Assembly (NCBI GenBank): GCA_964617565.1
Contig: CAZTYH010000003.1
Coordinates: 4,948-68,947 of the forward strand
DNA: 64,000 nt
Source of the DNA: JAKJGV01 sp964617565
Lineage (GTDB): Bacteria > Verrucomicrobiota > Kiritimatiellia > CAIQIC01 > JAGNIJ01
Direction: 5' to 3'
In this document: piece after piece, positions 17,586 through 27,449 of the stretch
How the letters are laid out: the number at the start of each line of letters is the position of its first letter
Numbering within the stretch: position 1 is the stretch's first letter
The notes under the pieces: model-generated
What the model was told of the DNA's origin: nothing
Databases searched by the model: none
The model's input: only the letters and a program-made list of their open reading frames with translations
Made by a program: the position numbers and the translations under genes

Positions 17586-20500
17586 ATGAAGCATCTCGGG
17601 AGGACCGCATGGGGGCTTGGCATTGCGTCTCTGGTGTGCGCCTTGGTCGTATTTGCAGGGAGCGAAAAGAAGGCGGAACAACAAAACGTAGTAGATCCGT
17701 ATGTCTACGCTGAATTCATGTCCGCCGAAGTGGCGGACATCCGCGATTTAGGGGAGTTCTTTACCGAACAACAGGCTTTTTTTCTGCCGATGCTCCCGCC
17801 CGATCCCGATTTGGTTCTAAATCAAACCGCTCATCCACTTGTTCTGCCCTTCTCGTGGAAAGGTTTTTCGCCCGAGTTCAATCAGCATCTTGTTTTGGAG
17901 TACGAAAACAGCGTTCCCGTCTACCCGGTTACGATCCTCGAAGACCCTTTCACGCGCGAAACGGTATTCCTGAACTCGAAAGAAGAAAAGCTATTCATTC
18001 TCGCCCCTCTGTTCGGCTACAATCCTTTTGCTTATCTTCGGTCCATTTTTCCGAGTCTTTACGCCGGACGCTATTCGTTCGATCAAATATCCTACTGGCA
18101 GAGCCTTTACGATCCGGCCCGGATACGGATTACGGCTAAACTGATCCCGACCGAATACGTGGAGCAGTATCTGTACGTTTCAGCGCGTGTTCAGGAAGAA
18201 GTCGCCCTTGCCGCCGCAACACGCGATGACGGGGAATTGTTCCTGTTGCGGTCGGGGGAGTCGGAGAGCAACATTGTTTTTGAAGCGATCTCCATTACAA
18301 GCGGCGGAATTCGTCTTGTCATCGGCTATCCATCCGAGTTCACGAATCGGCTGGATGTGTACACGTGTAACGACCTTATGGAGTCTGTCTGGACTTTTGC
18401 CGTTAAGGAATTGTCCGTCATGGGGACCAATCGTATTATATGGACAGACACGAATCACTGGCTCCGCAGTGGCCCGCCCCTTCGATTCTATGTCGCCGGA
18501 AATGCAGAATTGGACACGGACGGCGACGGGTATGCGGACGCCCGCGAGTTGTTCGTCTACAAAACCGATCCTGAGGATTCCAATTCGCGGCCCGTACGCG
18601 TTTCAGGAGCTGTGAGCTACAGCGGCATTGAAACAGGCGCTATCTTTGCATTGAGCACACACGATTCGGATGGCTGGTCTATCGCGCAATCGGTCGCATT
18701 GCCCGGCCCCGGTGGGTACACCAATGACATCGCCATCAATCAAAGCTACTGGTTCAAAGCATTTTGCGATGTGAACAACAATTTTGTTTGGGACGAATGG
18801 GAGCCGCGCGGGTTATACAGCGGCGGTTCGACACTCATCACTGGGGATACATCGGAGCTCAATATTACGGTGCAGGATCAACCGAGCATATGGGGAACGA
18901 TTGATTACACCGGTTTGGCAACAGGCGATATCTGGGTTGTGGCGGTGAGTGAATCGAACAGTTGGGACACAACGTATCGTTGCGTGATCCCGTGGATCCA
19001 AGGGGGTGACCCGATGACCGGCGGGGTCGTGTACGTGACTTTCCCGGTGAGTTTCTCGATTGACGGACTGCCTGCGTCGAACTACTGGATAAAAGCCTTT
19101 ATTGATTCGGATGAGAATGGGAATTATACGCATGGCGAGGATGCGGGTGTGTACTCCGCCCTCCCAATCCCTGTGAGCAATCGCGTTACCGGCGTTGACT
19201 TTACATTGGGAACCGATGCGGATAGCGATGGCATTCCGGATTGGTGGGAGATGCAGTATTTCGGTGGGCCGACCAACGCCGTCGCCGACGCGGATTCCGA
19301 CAGCGACGGGTTGACGAATAGTCAGGAATATCAGCACGGCACCGATCCGATCAACCCGGATACAGACGGCGATGGCATGGGTGACGGATGGGAAGTCGCA
19401 TACGACCTCAATCCCCTTGATCCTTCGGACGCCATGAAGGACGCAGATGGTAACGGGTGGACCAACCTCGAAGAGCACGAAGGCGCAAGCAACCCTGTCG
19501 ATCCGGATTCCATCCCATTTCCGACTCTGTACGTGGACAGTACGGCGGGTAACGATGGGAATCCGGGAACCTTCAGCCAGCCATTCAAAACCATTCAGAG
19601 CGGCATTAATGACACTGTCAATGGAGACTGGTTGTTTATCAAGCCCGGCACTTATACGGGCACAAATAACGCAGGGCTATCTTATCACGGTAAATCCATC
19701 AAGTTGCGCTCCATGCTGAACGATGCGGAATCCGTGGTAATTGACGCGGAATCATCCGGTCGCGTGTTTTCATTCACTTCCGGCGAAACGACCAACGCAC
19801 TGCTGCAAGGCGTTACAATCAAAGGCGGCCTGGCCCAAAATGGCGCTGGTATTCTTTGCGTCACATCAAGTCCGACATTGCGCGGTCTAAAATTTATAGG
19901 ACATGTCGCCCAAAATGGAGCGGCGATCTATCTCGAAGGATCAAGCCCCCTCATCGCCGATTGCCTGATCGCAAGCAATAGGGCATCGCAGATGGGCGGC
20001 GGCCTATACTCCACCTATCACTCTGTTTATCTACAGCCCATTCCTCCCCGGTTTGCAAGCGTTGGTTCATCTCCCCAGATCGAGTGTTCGACGTTTTCTG
20101 GAAATCTGTCGCAGGGCGGCTCTGCGATCCTTCATACGGATCAACTGCGATTTTACACTTCTGTATTCGCAAAAACGAATCATTATATTGGTACAGCCAG
20201 TGTCGAGCGTTGTACATTTAAGGGTAATATAAGCCGGCAAAATGCGACTATTCAAAATATGAACAGTGGAAGCCTCGTTATTGAAAACTCGGTTATACTC
20301 AACAATATGGGGCGCGGGTTTTCCGTTTCGGAAGCTGAATTGCATATGCTGAATTGCACCATTGCTTACAATATTGCCAATGATGTAGCTTGTACTTATG
20401 AGCATATGGTAAATGGTGTGCCTGTTTTTGAAACCAATCTCATCGCGGGAGCCGCGGTTTTCTCAAGCCACATGCCTCTATCGGGATCAGAGCCGGACAG

Positions 20501-22646
20501 CGAAGGGTTTACCCGGATCCGCAACAGCATAATATGGAATAATAATCCGAAGGAATGGCAGGTTTACAAGCAGTCTGGGGGCAGTGGTCCGGCGGCGATG
20601 ATTCAAACCTCCTTGTACGATCCGAACCCATCATCCTTTTTCGAGAGCAATTGTCCGGCTCATGCCACCTTGTCCGGGGTAATAACCAACGATCCACAGT
20701 TTGTGGCAAACAGCTTCCACTTGCATCCGAATTCCCCGGCCATCGGCGCGGCGAACACAAATTGGGCGCCCACCATAGATATTCATGGTCAGGCCCGGCC
20801 ATTTGGAGGTCTGGCAGACATGGGCGCGGAGGAATTCGTCGATACAAATGCGAACGGCTTGCCGGACTGGTGGGAGACGCTTCATTACGGTGGACCGACC
20901 AATGCGACAGCTTCCGCCGATGATGATGGCGATAGTCTGACCAATATGGAGGAATATACATGGGGCGCAGATCCGCACAACGGGGATACCGATGACGATG
21001 GGCTCTCCGATGGTGATGAAGTCAGTATTCACAGCACCAACCCGCTGAATCCCGATACGGACGGTGACGGCATTCCCGACGGATGGGAAGCTCAACACGG
21101 CCTTGACCCGCTTGATCCGACAGACGCGAATTTTGACAGCGACAGTGACGGATTGACCGATTACGAAGAGTATCTGCTGGGCACCAATCCAAATCTTTGG
21201 GATACGGATGGCGACGGGATATCAGACGGCAGCGAGGCGGATCAGGGATATGATCCTTTGGATCCGGGCAGCACCCCCGATGCAGAGTGGTTCATTGTAA
21301 CCGGGGATCTGCAACAGAATATTGTAAAAGAACGTAGCCGCACGATTCAGATTCCTGCCGGACGAGCTTGCCTCCTTGTTATTGGGGTGTACAGCGCAGA
21401 ATATCCACAATGGACAGGCCAATCATCTCAGTATAACGATGTCCTTACTTGGAATATCCAGCCTTCGCAGGGGGAGACCGTTATCGGAAGCATCGATGTG
21501 AACAGTCGGCACACAGAATGGCAACAGGGTACGAACATGCTCGGTTATGCGCCGGTTCATATCGAGCATGAGAGTATCATTGCGGCGCCAAGCAACACAC
21601 CACTGACACTCGATCTCACATTGTCGGCCAAGAATGTTGGGGACAACATTCTGCCCAGCACGGTCATGGTAGGGGTATACATTCTCAAAACGGACATCAA
21701 ATGGGACGGTATCAATGGAGAGGCCTCGGCGAGTGGTGCGACAAACACCGTTAGCGCAGGCCATAATATTCGGCTGATTGGTTCTGCTGAACCATCTAGG
21801 ATCACGTCATCTAATCACCAGTGGACGGTAGCCGGCAAGGTGATCAAAGATTACTACATTGACTCGGGTATTTTGCCACAAGAAGGCTATATCATTCCGC
21901 TTACCGATACTACAACTCAGGCAATAAGCTACTACTGGGTTGACGGTAACACGAACGCTGGGGCAGGCAGTGTGTTTTCCGTAACCTACTCATGCGAAAT
22001 GGCTGGCATTGCGTGCAGCGCAACAGCTTACTTCGATGTGAAAAGGCCTGTTGCGGAGATTTCGATCACAACCGGATACGCACTACTTAAAAACAGGTGG
22101 ACTGACAACCATCCTTTATTCACATTCGGTGAATACTCTGATGTGGGATCCACGAACCCTCCGGGGATGTTCTTTGCCAATGCTAATTTTTCTGCCCCTT
22201 GGGGTTTCGGTGATATAGAAAACTGCTTTTGGCTGCAGATAGTGGATAGCTGCTACGTCCGCGAAGTGACGGTATCAAACACCTTGGAAGAGGTGACGCG
22301 CGGACTTGACGGCGATGTACATTATGGCAACTTCAGCGGGTATTCAGCCGAAGATTGTCCTGTCAATGTCCTTGGCGAGAATACGCACTCGCTCTACGAA
22401 GAACTGAACGCAACGATGTACTTGATGTTTGAACCTAATCCGATCGATGCGGGAGCCGCATCAGTGCCGATTCCCCTCCGCAAGATCTCTTGGCGTTGGC
22501 AGGGCGTGGTAACGAACATCCATCCATACGCACCCAATTGGCAAAACGTCACGAATTGGGCAATTGAAGTCGATGCACCGTGGCAAGGTCCTGAGACGGA
22601 CACGACGGATCATCCGACATGGACTACTAACAGCATGGGAGGTTGA
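17586..22646 (+). CDS. Giant secreted protein: DxDxDG repeats, right-handed beta-helix, second DxDxDG block
   Basis: A 1,686-residue exported protein. A signal peptide (hydrophobic residues 7-23) is followed by an N-terminal region of about 520 residues of unknown fold. At about 544-640 come calcium-type repeats (DADSDGIPDWWE, DTDGDGMGDGWE). A parallel beta-helix follows (about 648-1080), opening with the DUF1565-like LYVDSTAGNDGNPGTF and QPFKTIQSGIND. A second repeat block (about 1085-1232) contains DTDGDGIPDGWE and DTDGDGISDGSE, then a beta-rich C-terminal part of about 450 residues. Such architecture suggests an adhesin or polysaccharide-acting surface protein, but I see no catalytic motif I can name. 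The start follows AGGAAAGGGG. The upstream structured RNA may control it. Confidence 0.75.
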   Translation: MKHLGRTAWGLGIASLVCALVVFAGSEKKAEQQNVVDPYVYAEFMSAEVADIRDLGEFFTEQQAFFLPMLPPDPDLVLNQTAHPLVLPFSWKGFSPEFNQHLVLEYENSVPVYPVTILEDPFTRETVFLNSKEEKLFILAPLFGYNPFAYLRSIFPSLYAGRYSFDQISYWQSLYDPARIRITAKLIPTEYVEQYLYVSARVQEEVALAAATRDDGELFLLRSGESESNIVFEAISITSGGIRLVIGYPSEFTNRLDVYTCNDLMESVWTFAVKELSVMGTNRIIWTDTNHWLRSGPPLRFYVAGNAELDTDGDGYADARELFVYKTDPEDSNSRPVRVSGAVSYSGIETGAIFALSTHDSDGWSIAQSVALPGPGGYTNDIAINQSYWFKAFCDVNNNFVWDEWEPRGLYSGGSTLITGDTSELNITVQDQPSIWGTIDYTGLATGDIWVVAVSESNSWDTTYRCVIPWIQGGDPMTGGVVYVTFPVSFSIDGLPASNYWIKAFIDSDENGNYTHGEDAGVYSALPIPVSNRVTGVDFTLGTDADSDGIPDWWEMQYFGGPTNAVADADSDSDGLTNSQEYQHGTDPINPDTDGDGMGDGWEVAYDLNPLDPSDAMKDADGNGWTNLEEHEGASNPVDPDSIPFPTLYVDSTAGNDGNPGTFSQPFKTIQSGINDTVNGDWLFIKPGTYTGTNNAGLSYHGKSIKLRSMLNDAESVVIDAESSGRVFSFTSGETTNALLQGVTIKGGLAQNGAGILCVTSSPTLRGLKFIGHVAQNGAAIYLEGSSPLIADCLIASNRASQMGGGLYSTYHSVYLQPIPPRFASVGSSPQIECSTFSGNLSQGGSAILHTDQLRFYTSVFAKTNHYIGTASVERCTFKGNISRQNATIQNMNSGSLVIENSVILNNMGRGFSVSEAELHMLNCTIAYNIANDVACTYEHMVNGVPVFETNLIAGAAVFSSHMPLSGSEPDSEGFTRIRNSIIWNNNPKEWQVYKQSGGSGPAAMIQTSLYDPNPSSFFESNCPAHATLSGVITNDPQFVANSFHLHPNSPAIGAANTNWAPTIDIHGQARPFGGLADMGAEEFVDTNANGLPDWWETLHYGGPTNATASADDDGDSLTNMEEYTWGADPHNGDTDDDGLSDGDEVSIHSTNPLNPDTDGDGIPDGWEAQHGLDPLDPTDANFDSDSDGLTDYEEYLLGTNPNLWDTDGDGISDGSEADQGYDPLDPGSTPDAEWFIVTGDLQQNIVKERSRTIQIPAGRACLLVIGVYSAEYPQWTGQSSQYNDVLTWNIQPSQGETVIGSIDVNSRHTEWQQGTNMLGYAPVHIEHESIIAAPSNTPLTLDLTLSAKNVGDNILPSTVMVGVYILKTDIKWDGINGEASASGATNTVSAGHNIRLIGSAEPSRITSSNHQWTVAGKVIKDYYIDSGILPQEGYIIPLTDTTTQAISYYWVDGNTNAGAGSVFSVTYSCEMAGIACSATAYFDVKRPVAEISITTGYALLKNRWTDNHPLFTFGEYSDVGSTNPPGMFFANANFSAPWGFGDIENCFWLQIVDSCYVREVTVSNTLEEVTRGLDGDVHYGNFSGYSAEDCPVNVLGENTHSLYEELNATMYLMFEPNPIDAGAASVPIPLRKISWRWQGVVTNIHPYAPNWQNVTNWAIEVDAPWQGPETDTTDHPTWTTNSMGG

Positions 22647-22649
22647 GCG

Positions 22650-23210
22650 ATGTCGAAATCAAGAATACAAAAGCCATTAAATGTAATCCTGGCGGGTTTT
22701 TTTGGTGTATGCAGCGGGATTTCTTTTGCGGCCTCTGGAGAACCAGTGTCGAGTTGTGGCGTCGTCACCAACGGTCTTCAGGTATGTATTTCTCTATCTA
22801 GCAGCGAATTTGCCGCGATAGAGCCGATCATTGTCGACCTCATTGTCAGCAATAGTTCTGAAAAGGCGTTCATGATCGCTGTCGGACGTCCGGAATGGGT
22901 TTGTGATATCGAAGTGATGCAAGTAGGTGAGGGGAAGATTGCTCAAACTCGGTTTGGCGTGAATGCTGCGCAGAGCATAAGGCGTGCGAATCCGAAGCCA
23001 TGGCTGCTAAAGCCTGGAGAATGCCGGCATGATCCGATTCTCCTGAACCGGTATTTTGACATGAGCGTGGCCGGAATATATCGCGTGTCTATAACGAGAC
23101 GGCTGAGCATGCCCAGTGCAAGCCAAGGCGTTATCGCCAACTCAGGAGATGTGGAAATCCGCGTTATAGATGAAGTGCCAGGAGGAAGGTCGGCGTGGGG
23201 TGGAGAGTAG
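22650..23210 (+). CDS. Small exported protein, Ig-like or BsuPI-like fold
   Basis: A 186-residue protein with a signal peptide (VILAGFFGVCSGISFAAS) starting 3 bases after the giant gene, so probably co-transcribed. The body is beta-rich: EPIIVDLIVSNSSEKAF, DIEVMQ, LLKPGE, GIYRVSI and DVEIRVIDE. This order resembles small extracellular beta-sandwich domains such as BsuPI, but similarity is only by pattern. It contains four or five cysteines after export. A decayed second copy lies directly downstream. Function unknown; partnership with the giant protein is inferred from adjacency only. Confidence 0.6.
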   Translation: MSKSRIQKPLNVILAGFFGVCSGISFAASGEPVSSCGVVTNGLQVCISLSSSEFAAIEPIIVDLIVSNSSEKAFMIAVGRPEWVCDIEVMQVGEGKIAQTRFGVNAAQSIRRANPKPWLLKPGECRHDPILLNRYFDMSVAGIYRVSITRRLSMPSASQGVIANSGDVEIRVIDEVPGGRSAWGGE

Positions 23211-23307
23211 TGTATGGGGTCATTGAAGCGTCATCCATCTTTCCTGCTGCAGAACAGCCCCCTACACGTATCAGGTCTACGGGGATGATCCAGTGACGGA
23301 GGTCCTT

Positions 23308-23830
23308 ATGAAGTATCTTCTTTTTTGTGCTATTGCCATGCGCTGTAATGAATAATGCCGCAGCCATGGATTCCATTGTGTCGCAGACCAACAATCAGCC
23401 TGCCGTCAGTTTCACTACCGCTATCAGCAAGTCTACCGCTAATACAATGGAACCCATCGTGCTGTCAGCCGTCGTCTAAAACATATCTACAAATGATATC
23501 CGAATCGCTCTAACGCATAAGCATCTCGATTGTGCCGTTATTGTGCGGAATGAACGCGGCGAGATCGTCCCCCCGACCAGATACAATCAGGCCGTTTTGA
23601 AGATGATCCAACGTTCAGGCACATATGTGCGCACACTCAAGTCGGGCGAATCTTATACCTTCGCGATCCCGATCGATTTGCTTTATGATATGAGCGTGCC
23701 CGAAAAGTATTTCGTGAGCGCTGTAATGAATGTTTCCTTCGACCGTGGCGGTGAGCGGGCAAGCGCTGAGCTCCGTTCAGCGGAACAGCAAGTTCTTATT
23801 CGCCGTATGGACGGAGTCGGAGAACAGTAA
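23308..23830 (+). pseudogene. Decayed tandem paralogue of the preceding small exported protein
   Basis: ATG at 23308 with GGAGG upstream begins a signal-peptide-like MKYLLFCAIA, then the frame is lost. One frame over, the sequence continues as NNAAAMDSIVSQTNN, TMEPIVLSAVV, an in-frame TAA at 23477-23479, then NISTNDIRIALTHKHLDCAV through to a stop at 23828. The stretch aligns with EPIIVDLIVSNSSEKAFMIA of the neighbour. So there is one frameshift (between 23308 and 23366) and one nonsense codon. A GTG at 23543 could in principle restart translation of the last 95 residues. Sequencing error is possible for one lesion but less likely for both. The 97 bases before it hold nothing I recognise. Confidence 0.7.
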
Positions 23831-23865
23831 GCGTAGTTGTTTATTCGCGTGAGGTTGCGGTAGAG

Positions 23866-24489
23866 ATGATACTGATTATCTTCGGGATTCCGTTTTTATT
23901 GTGTCTGCTCGTGAGCATGACGGCGGCGCGGGCCGGCGTTTGGTGTCGGGCCCTTTTCAAGTTCTATGCCGGTATGTTGGGCGCAGCCCTCCTTGTCGAA
24001 CGATTCTGGACACTGCTTCTCGGAGATCGCTTCGAAAAACCGGCGTATCTTTTTGTGATGTTGTTATTTGTCTGCGGGACGCTGATTTTCGTGGACGCAA
24101 GAAGGCTTGCGCAGGAGCCTGTGGATGTCGAAACAAAGAGAAGCCACCTGATCCTTTCCGCATTATCCGTTGAGGGACTGATCTTTGCGCTCTTCTCAGC
24201 TTTATTGCTTTTCGGTGGTACGTGGGCAAGGCTTTGCTGGGAAGCAGGCGCACAAAGGTCTGGCCAATATATCCGAGGCGGGGGGACAGTGATATTTTTT
24301 CACGGCTTCATAGCTGTGCTGCTTCCCCTGGCAGTACTCGTTTCTGCTGTTGGATGTTTCCTGAAGCGAAAACATCTGTTTCGAGAACAGGTGAAAGCGT
24401 TAGTCAATCCGTCTCCAAAGAAGCTTCATCCGGCTTTGGCGCTGTTGATCCTTATTCTGTTCTTCTGCCTGGTCGAATTTCTTCTGTGA
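23866..24489 (+). CDS. Polytopic membrane protein, function unknown
   Basis: A 207-residue protein with about six hydrophobic segments (near 1-18, 32-50, 60-77, 93-117, 140-166 and 188-207), short loops and a basic cytoplasmic loop before the last helix (KRKHLFREQVKAL). No family motif is recognised. It lies 35 bases after the decayed gene and converges on the flippase-like gene (17-base gap). The start at 23866 has GTAGAG close upstream, a weak ribosome site. Confidence 0.5.
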   Translation: MILIIFGIPFLLCLLVSMTAARAGVWCRALFKFYAGMLGAALLVERFWTLLLGDRFEKPAYLFVMLLFVCGTLIFVDARRLAQEPVDVETKRSHLILSALSVEGLIFALFSALLLFGGTWARLCWEAGAQRSGQYIRGGGTVIFFHGFIAVLLPLAVLVSAVGCFLKRKHLFREQVKALVNPSPKKLHPALALLILILFFCLVEFLL

Positions 24490-24506
24490 TGGCTGCTGGT
24501 GGCGGG

Positions 24507-25526
24507 TCAGGCCGATTTGTCTCCAAGAGCCTCGTGCAGTTCGCGACGCACGGCCTCTCGTGCGCCGGCAGGGCGAGCGAGAAACAGGATGCCACCGAAC
24601 AGGCTCCAGAGCACCCCGTCCGCATAGACCATCAACGATAGCAGCATGGCCTGATCAGGCGTTGCGCCCACCGTGCCGAACATCGTCACGAACAAGCTTT
24701 CGCGCAAGCCGAGGCTGCCGGGCGTGATAGGGATTGCAGCAATTACCGTGATGATTGGGAACAGCGTGAAGTAGTCAACGACCGGGATGGATAGTTCCAG
24801 GCTGATGCCGAAGCAGATGCAGGCGAGCGTCAGGAACAGAAGGTTCAGCAGGGAATAGAACAAAGCGCCCGCGAGGACCTGCCGCTTGCCGCGGTAAAGA
24901 TAGAAAGCTTCGTACGTGCGGCGGATCAGGGGGCCGAAGCGGGTGTCGCGCTCCAATCGCTGAAAGAACGTCCATTGTTCAAATAGGTTACGCCGGAAGA
25001 TCGCTGCAATCGCGGCGAGCGATGCGGCAAGAAAGGCGAACATCAGTAACCCCGGCCCGCGGTTCACGGGAAAGCGGCGGAACAGCGGGATCTGCAACAG
25101 GATCATGACACAGCCGAAGACGATGGTGACGAACAGTCCGATCGCCCGGTCCACGAAAACGGTTGAGGCCGCTTCCGCGCGTCTTCCGGGCGCGTTCCGG
25201 CATATGCACACGGCGCGCGCGACATCGCCGCCGCAGGCGCCCAGCATGAAAGCGTTGAAGAACTGGCCGATAAAGAAGTAATTGAAGACGGAACCGGCGG
25301 ATGGCGTAAAGCCCTGTGCCAAAAGAATCCGGTGCCAGCGAATCGCGCCGGTTCCCAGTCCGACGAAGGTTAACACCACCCCCAGTAGCACCCACGGCCA
25401 GCGACCGGTGATGGATTGAAGGGCGGCGAGTACGTCCGAGGCCTCGACCCGGTGGATGATGTAGGCCATGAGACCGATCGCGAGGCCAATTCTGAGCAGA
25501 TTCACGATGATTCGACGTGAGCTCAT
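24507..25526 (-). CDS. Flippase-like integral membrane protein (LPG synthase TM / UPF0104 family)
   Basis: A 339-residue protein with about eight membrane segments. Family features are visible: RWHRILLAQG, a long FFIGQFFNAFMLGACGGDVARA stretch containing the conserved Gly-Gly-Asp, DRAIGL and ITPGSLGLRE. Proteins of this family include the transmembrane part of lysylphosphatidylglycerol synthase and many stand-alone members next to glycan genes. It is the last gene of a minus-strand cluster with gmd and an rmd-like reductase, so transfer of a lipid or lipid-linked sugar across the membrane is a reasonable inference. No C-terminal aminoacyl-transferase domain is present. Confidence 0.8.
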   Translation of the reverse strand: MSSRRIIVNLLRIGLAIGLMAYIIHRVEASDVLAALQSITGRWPWVLLGVVLTFVGLGTGAIRWHRILLAQGFTPSAGSVFNYFFIGQFFNAFMLGACGGDVARAVCICRNAPGRRAEAASTVFVDRAIGLFVTIVFGCVMILLQIPLFRRFPVNRGPGLLMFAFLAASLAAIAAIFRRNLFEQWTFFQRLERDTRFGPLIRRTYEAFYLYRGKRQVLAGALFYSLLNLLFLTLACICFGISLELSIPVVDYFTLFPIITVIAAIPITPGSLGLRESLFVTMFGTVGATPDQAMLLSLMVYADGVLWSLFGGILFLARPAGAREAVRRELHEALGDKSA

Positions 25527-25537
25527 AGCCGTGTCTG

Positions 25538-26476
25538 CTATTCCCGGGGTGTCGTCCGGGTCAGCCAGTCCTCCATGATGTCAGCCAGGGTCTTGGACAA
25601 GGGTATTTCCGGGCACCAACCGACATCCAAGCGAATGCGCGTCGTATCGAGAAGGGCGGGCCGATCGGTCGGCCTGAATCGTGCGGGATCCACATTGATT
25701 GAGGGATGGACGCCGGACAAATCGCACAGTTGCTGAAGCATGTCGCCAATACGCACGCGGTTCGACGCGGCGATATTATAGGCACGGCCGGGCCTGCCGG
25801 ACTCGATGAGGAGCCGGTAGGCGCGCACGGTGTCGCGAACGTCGGCGAAATCCCGTTCGGAGTCCAGATTCCCGACATGAAGAACCGGGTCCTTGAGGCC
25901 CGCCTTCATTTCAGCGAGCTGCCTGGCGAAAGACGCCGTGACAAACGGCTCCGCCTGGCCGGGACCCATATGATTCCCGGGCCGCGCGGTTAAAACGGGC
26001 ATTGCGTGTTGCCGGAAGTAGAGGAGGGCGGTAAGGTCGGCTGCCATTTTGGCGACGGCGTAAATGCTGGCAGGCCGCATTCCCGTGTCTTCATGAATCA
26101 TCCCGTCGGCTGTTCCGCCTCCGTAGATTTCAGCGGAAGTCACCACGAGCAGGCGTGTTTGGGGGGCGATTCGCTTTACGCACTCCAGCAGATTGACTGT
26201 GCCGCCGAGGTTGACGGCGAGTACGAAGTCCGGATCGGTCCATCCCATGGGGACGAAGGCGATGCCGCCAAGATGAATGCATGCATCGGGACGGCTTTCG
26301 CGGATGGCGCGCTCGATGTCGGATTCGTTGCGCAGATCCCCGACAAATGCTTCGCATGAGAGTGAGTCCGGCAGCGCTTTAAGATCGAACCCGATTGGAG
26401 TGTGTCCTGCGGCCGAAAGCTCGTTCAGCAGATGACGGCCCGCAAATCCACCCGCACCTGTGACGAGAATACGCAC
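25538..26476 (-). CDS. NAD-dependent sugar epimerase/reductase, probably GDP-4-keto-6-deoxymannose reductase (Rmd-like)
   Basis: A 312-residue short-chain dehydrogenase of the extended type. The nucleotide fold begins VRILVTGAGGFAGRH, and the catalytic Ser and Tyr-x-x-x-Lys are in VVTSAEIYGG and YAVAK. The start is GTG at 26476, 4 bases after the gmd stop with AGGGGG upstream; it gives the typical N-terminus. Because it follows gmd, conversion of GDP-4-keto-6-deoxymannose to GDP-rhamnose or a related deoxyhexose is likely. GDP-fucose synthase is an alternative, but the RmlD/Rmd-like HMGPGQ and DVRDTVRAYRLL segments favour Rmd. Confidence 0.8.
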   Translation of the reverse strand: MRILVTGAGGFAGRHLLNELSAAGHTPIGFDLKALPDSLSCEAFVGDLRNESDIERAIRESRPDACIHLGGIAFVPMGWTDPDFVLAVNLGGTVNLLECVKRIAPQTRLLVVTSAEIYGGGTADGMIHEDTGMRPASIYAVAKMAADLTALLYFRQHAMPVLTARPGNHMGPGQAEPFVTASFARQLAEMKAGLKDPVLHVGNLDSERDFADVRDTVRAYRLLIESGRPGRAYNIAASNRVRIGDMLQQLCDLSGVHPSINVDPARFRPTDRPALLDTTRIRLDVGWCPEIPLSKTLADIMEDWLTRTTPRE

Positions 26477-26480
26477 CGGT

Positions 26481-27449
26481 TCACGCCCCCTGGTTGCGGT
26501 ACCGTTCGATATCGGCATCCACCATCATGCGCACCAGGCCTTCGAAGTCCACGGCGGGCTTCCAGCCCAGTTGACGCTCTGCCTTGGACGCATCGCCCAG
26601 CAAGTGGTCCACTTCGGCGGGGCGCAGGAATTCGGGATCGGTGACCACGTAATCCTGCCAGTTCATGCCGACGTGAGAAAAGGCAAGCTCGAGAAACTCT
26701 TTAACCGAATGCTCCTTGCCCGTGGCGATGACGTAGTCGTCCGGTTTATCCTGTTGGAGCATCAGCCACATTGCTTTGACATAGTCCCCGGCAAAACCCC
26801 AGTCGCGCCGGGCTTCGAGATTGCCCATGCGAAGCTCTTTGTCGATGCCCAGCTTGATGCGGGCAACGCCGTCGCTGATCTTGCGGGTGACAAATTCTTT
26901 CCCGCGCCGCGGGCTCTCGTGATTGAACAGGATTCCGGAAATGGCAAAGAGATTATAACTTTCGCGGTAATTGACCGTGATATGATGTCCGTAAACTTTG
27001 GCGACGCCGTAAGGGCTACGCGGGTGGAACGGGGTCTTTTCCGTCTGCGGAACCTCCCGAACCATCCCGAACATTTCGCTGCTGGATGCCTGGTAAAATC
27101 TGGCTTTGGGGCAGATAAGCCGGATGGCTTCCAGCATCCGCGTTACACCGATGGCGGTGAACTGGCCGGTCAGGACGGGCTGGTTCCATGACGTGGGCAC
27201 AAAAGACATCGCCGCGAGGTTGTACACTTCGGCGGGCTGTGTATGCTCCATCAACTTGATGATGGAAAGCTGGTCCAACAAGTCGGCCTGCACGAGTTCA
27301 ATGCGGTCCTTGATATGGCTGATGCGCTCGTATGTTTCGGTGCTTGCGCGACGGACCATGCCGAAGACCTTGTAGCCCTTTTCGAGCAAAAGCTCGGCAA
27401 GATAGGATCCATCCTGACCGGTCACACCGGTGATCAGCGCTCTTTTCAT
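26481..27449 (-). CDS. gmd: GDP-mannose 4,6-dehydratase
   Basis: A 322-residue enzyme converting GDP-mannose to GDP-4-keto-6-deoxymannose, the precursor of deoxyhexoses in surface glycans. The NADP fold is ITGVTGQDGSYL; further family motifs are NLAAMSFVPTSW, ASSSEMFG, RSPYGVAKVYGHH, LFNHESPRRGKEFVTRKI and LGNLEARRDWGFAGDYV-like (here MGNLEARRDWGFAGDYV). Length is slightly short of E. coli Gmd, as in many bacteria. Its start overlaps the stop of the upstream TIM-barrel gene by 4 bases, indicating coupling. Confidence 0.95.
   Translation of the reverse strand: MKRALITGVTGQDGSYLAELLLEKGYKVFGMVRRASTETYERISHIKDRIELVQADLLDQLSIIKLMEHTQPAEVYNLAAMSFVPTSWNQPVLTGQFTAIGVTRMLEAIRLICPKARFYQASSSEMFGMVREVPQTEKTPFHPRSPYGVAKVYGHHITVNYRESYNLFAISGILFNHESPRRGKEFVTRKISDGVARIKLGIDKELRMGNLEARRDWGFAGDYVKAMWLMLQQDKPDDYVIATGKEHSVKEFLELAFSHVGMNWQDYVVTDPEFLRPAEVDHLLGDASKAERQLGWKPAVDFEGLVRMMVDADIERYRNQGA

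Noticed and set aside
16810..17589. A 259-codon open frame overlapping the M50 gene
   Set aside because: Its first half is the M50 gene read in a shifted frame and its second half crosses the structured RNA region.
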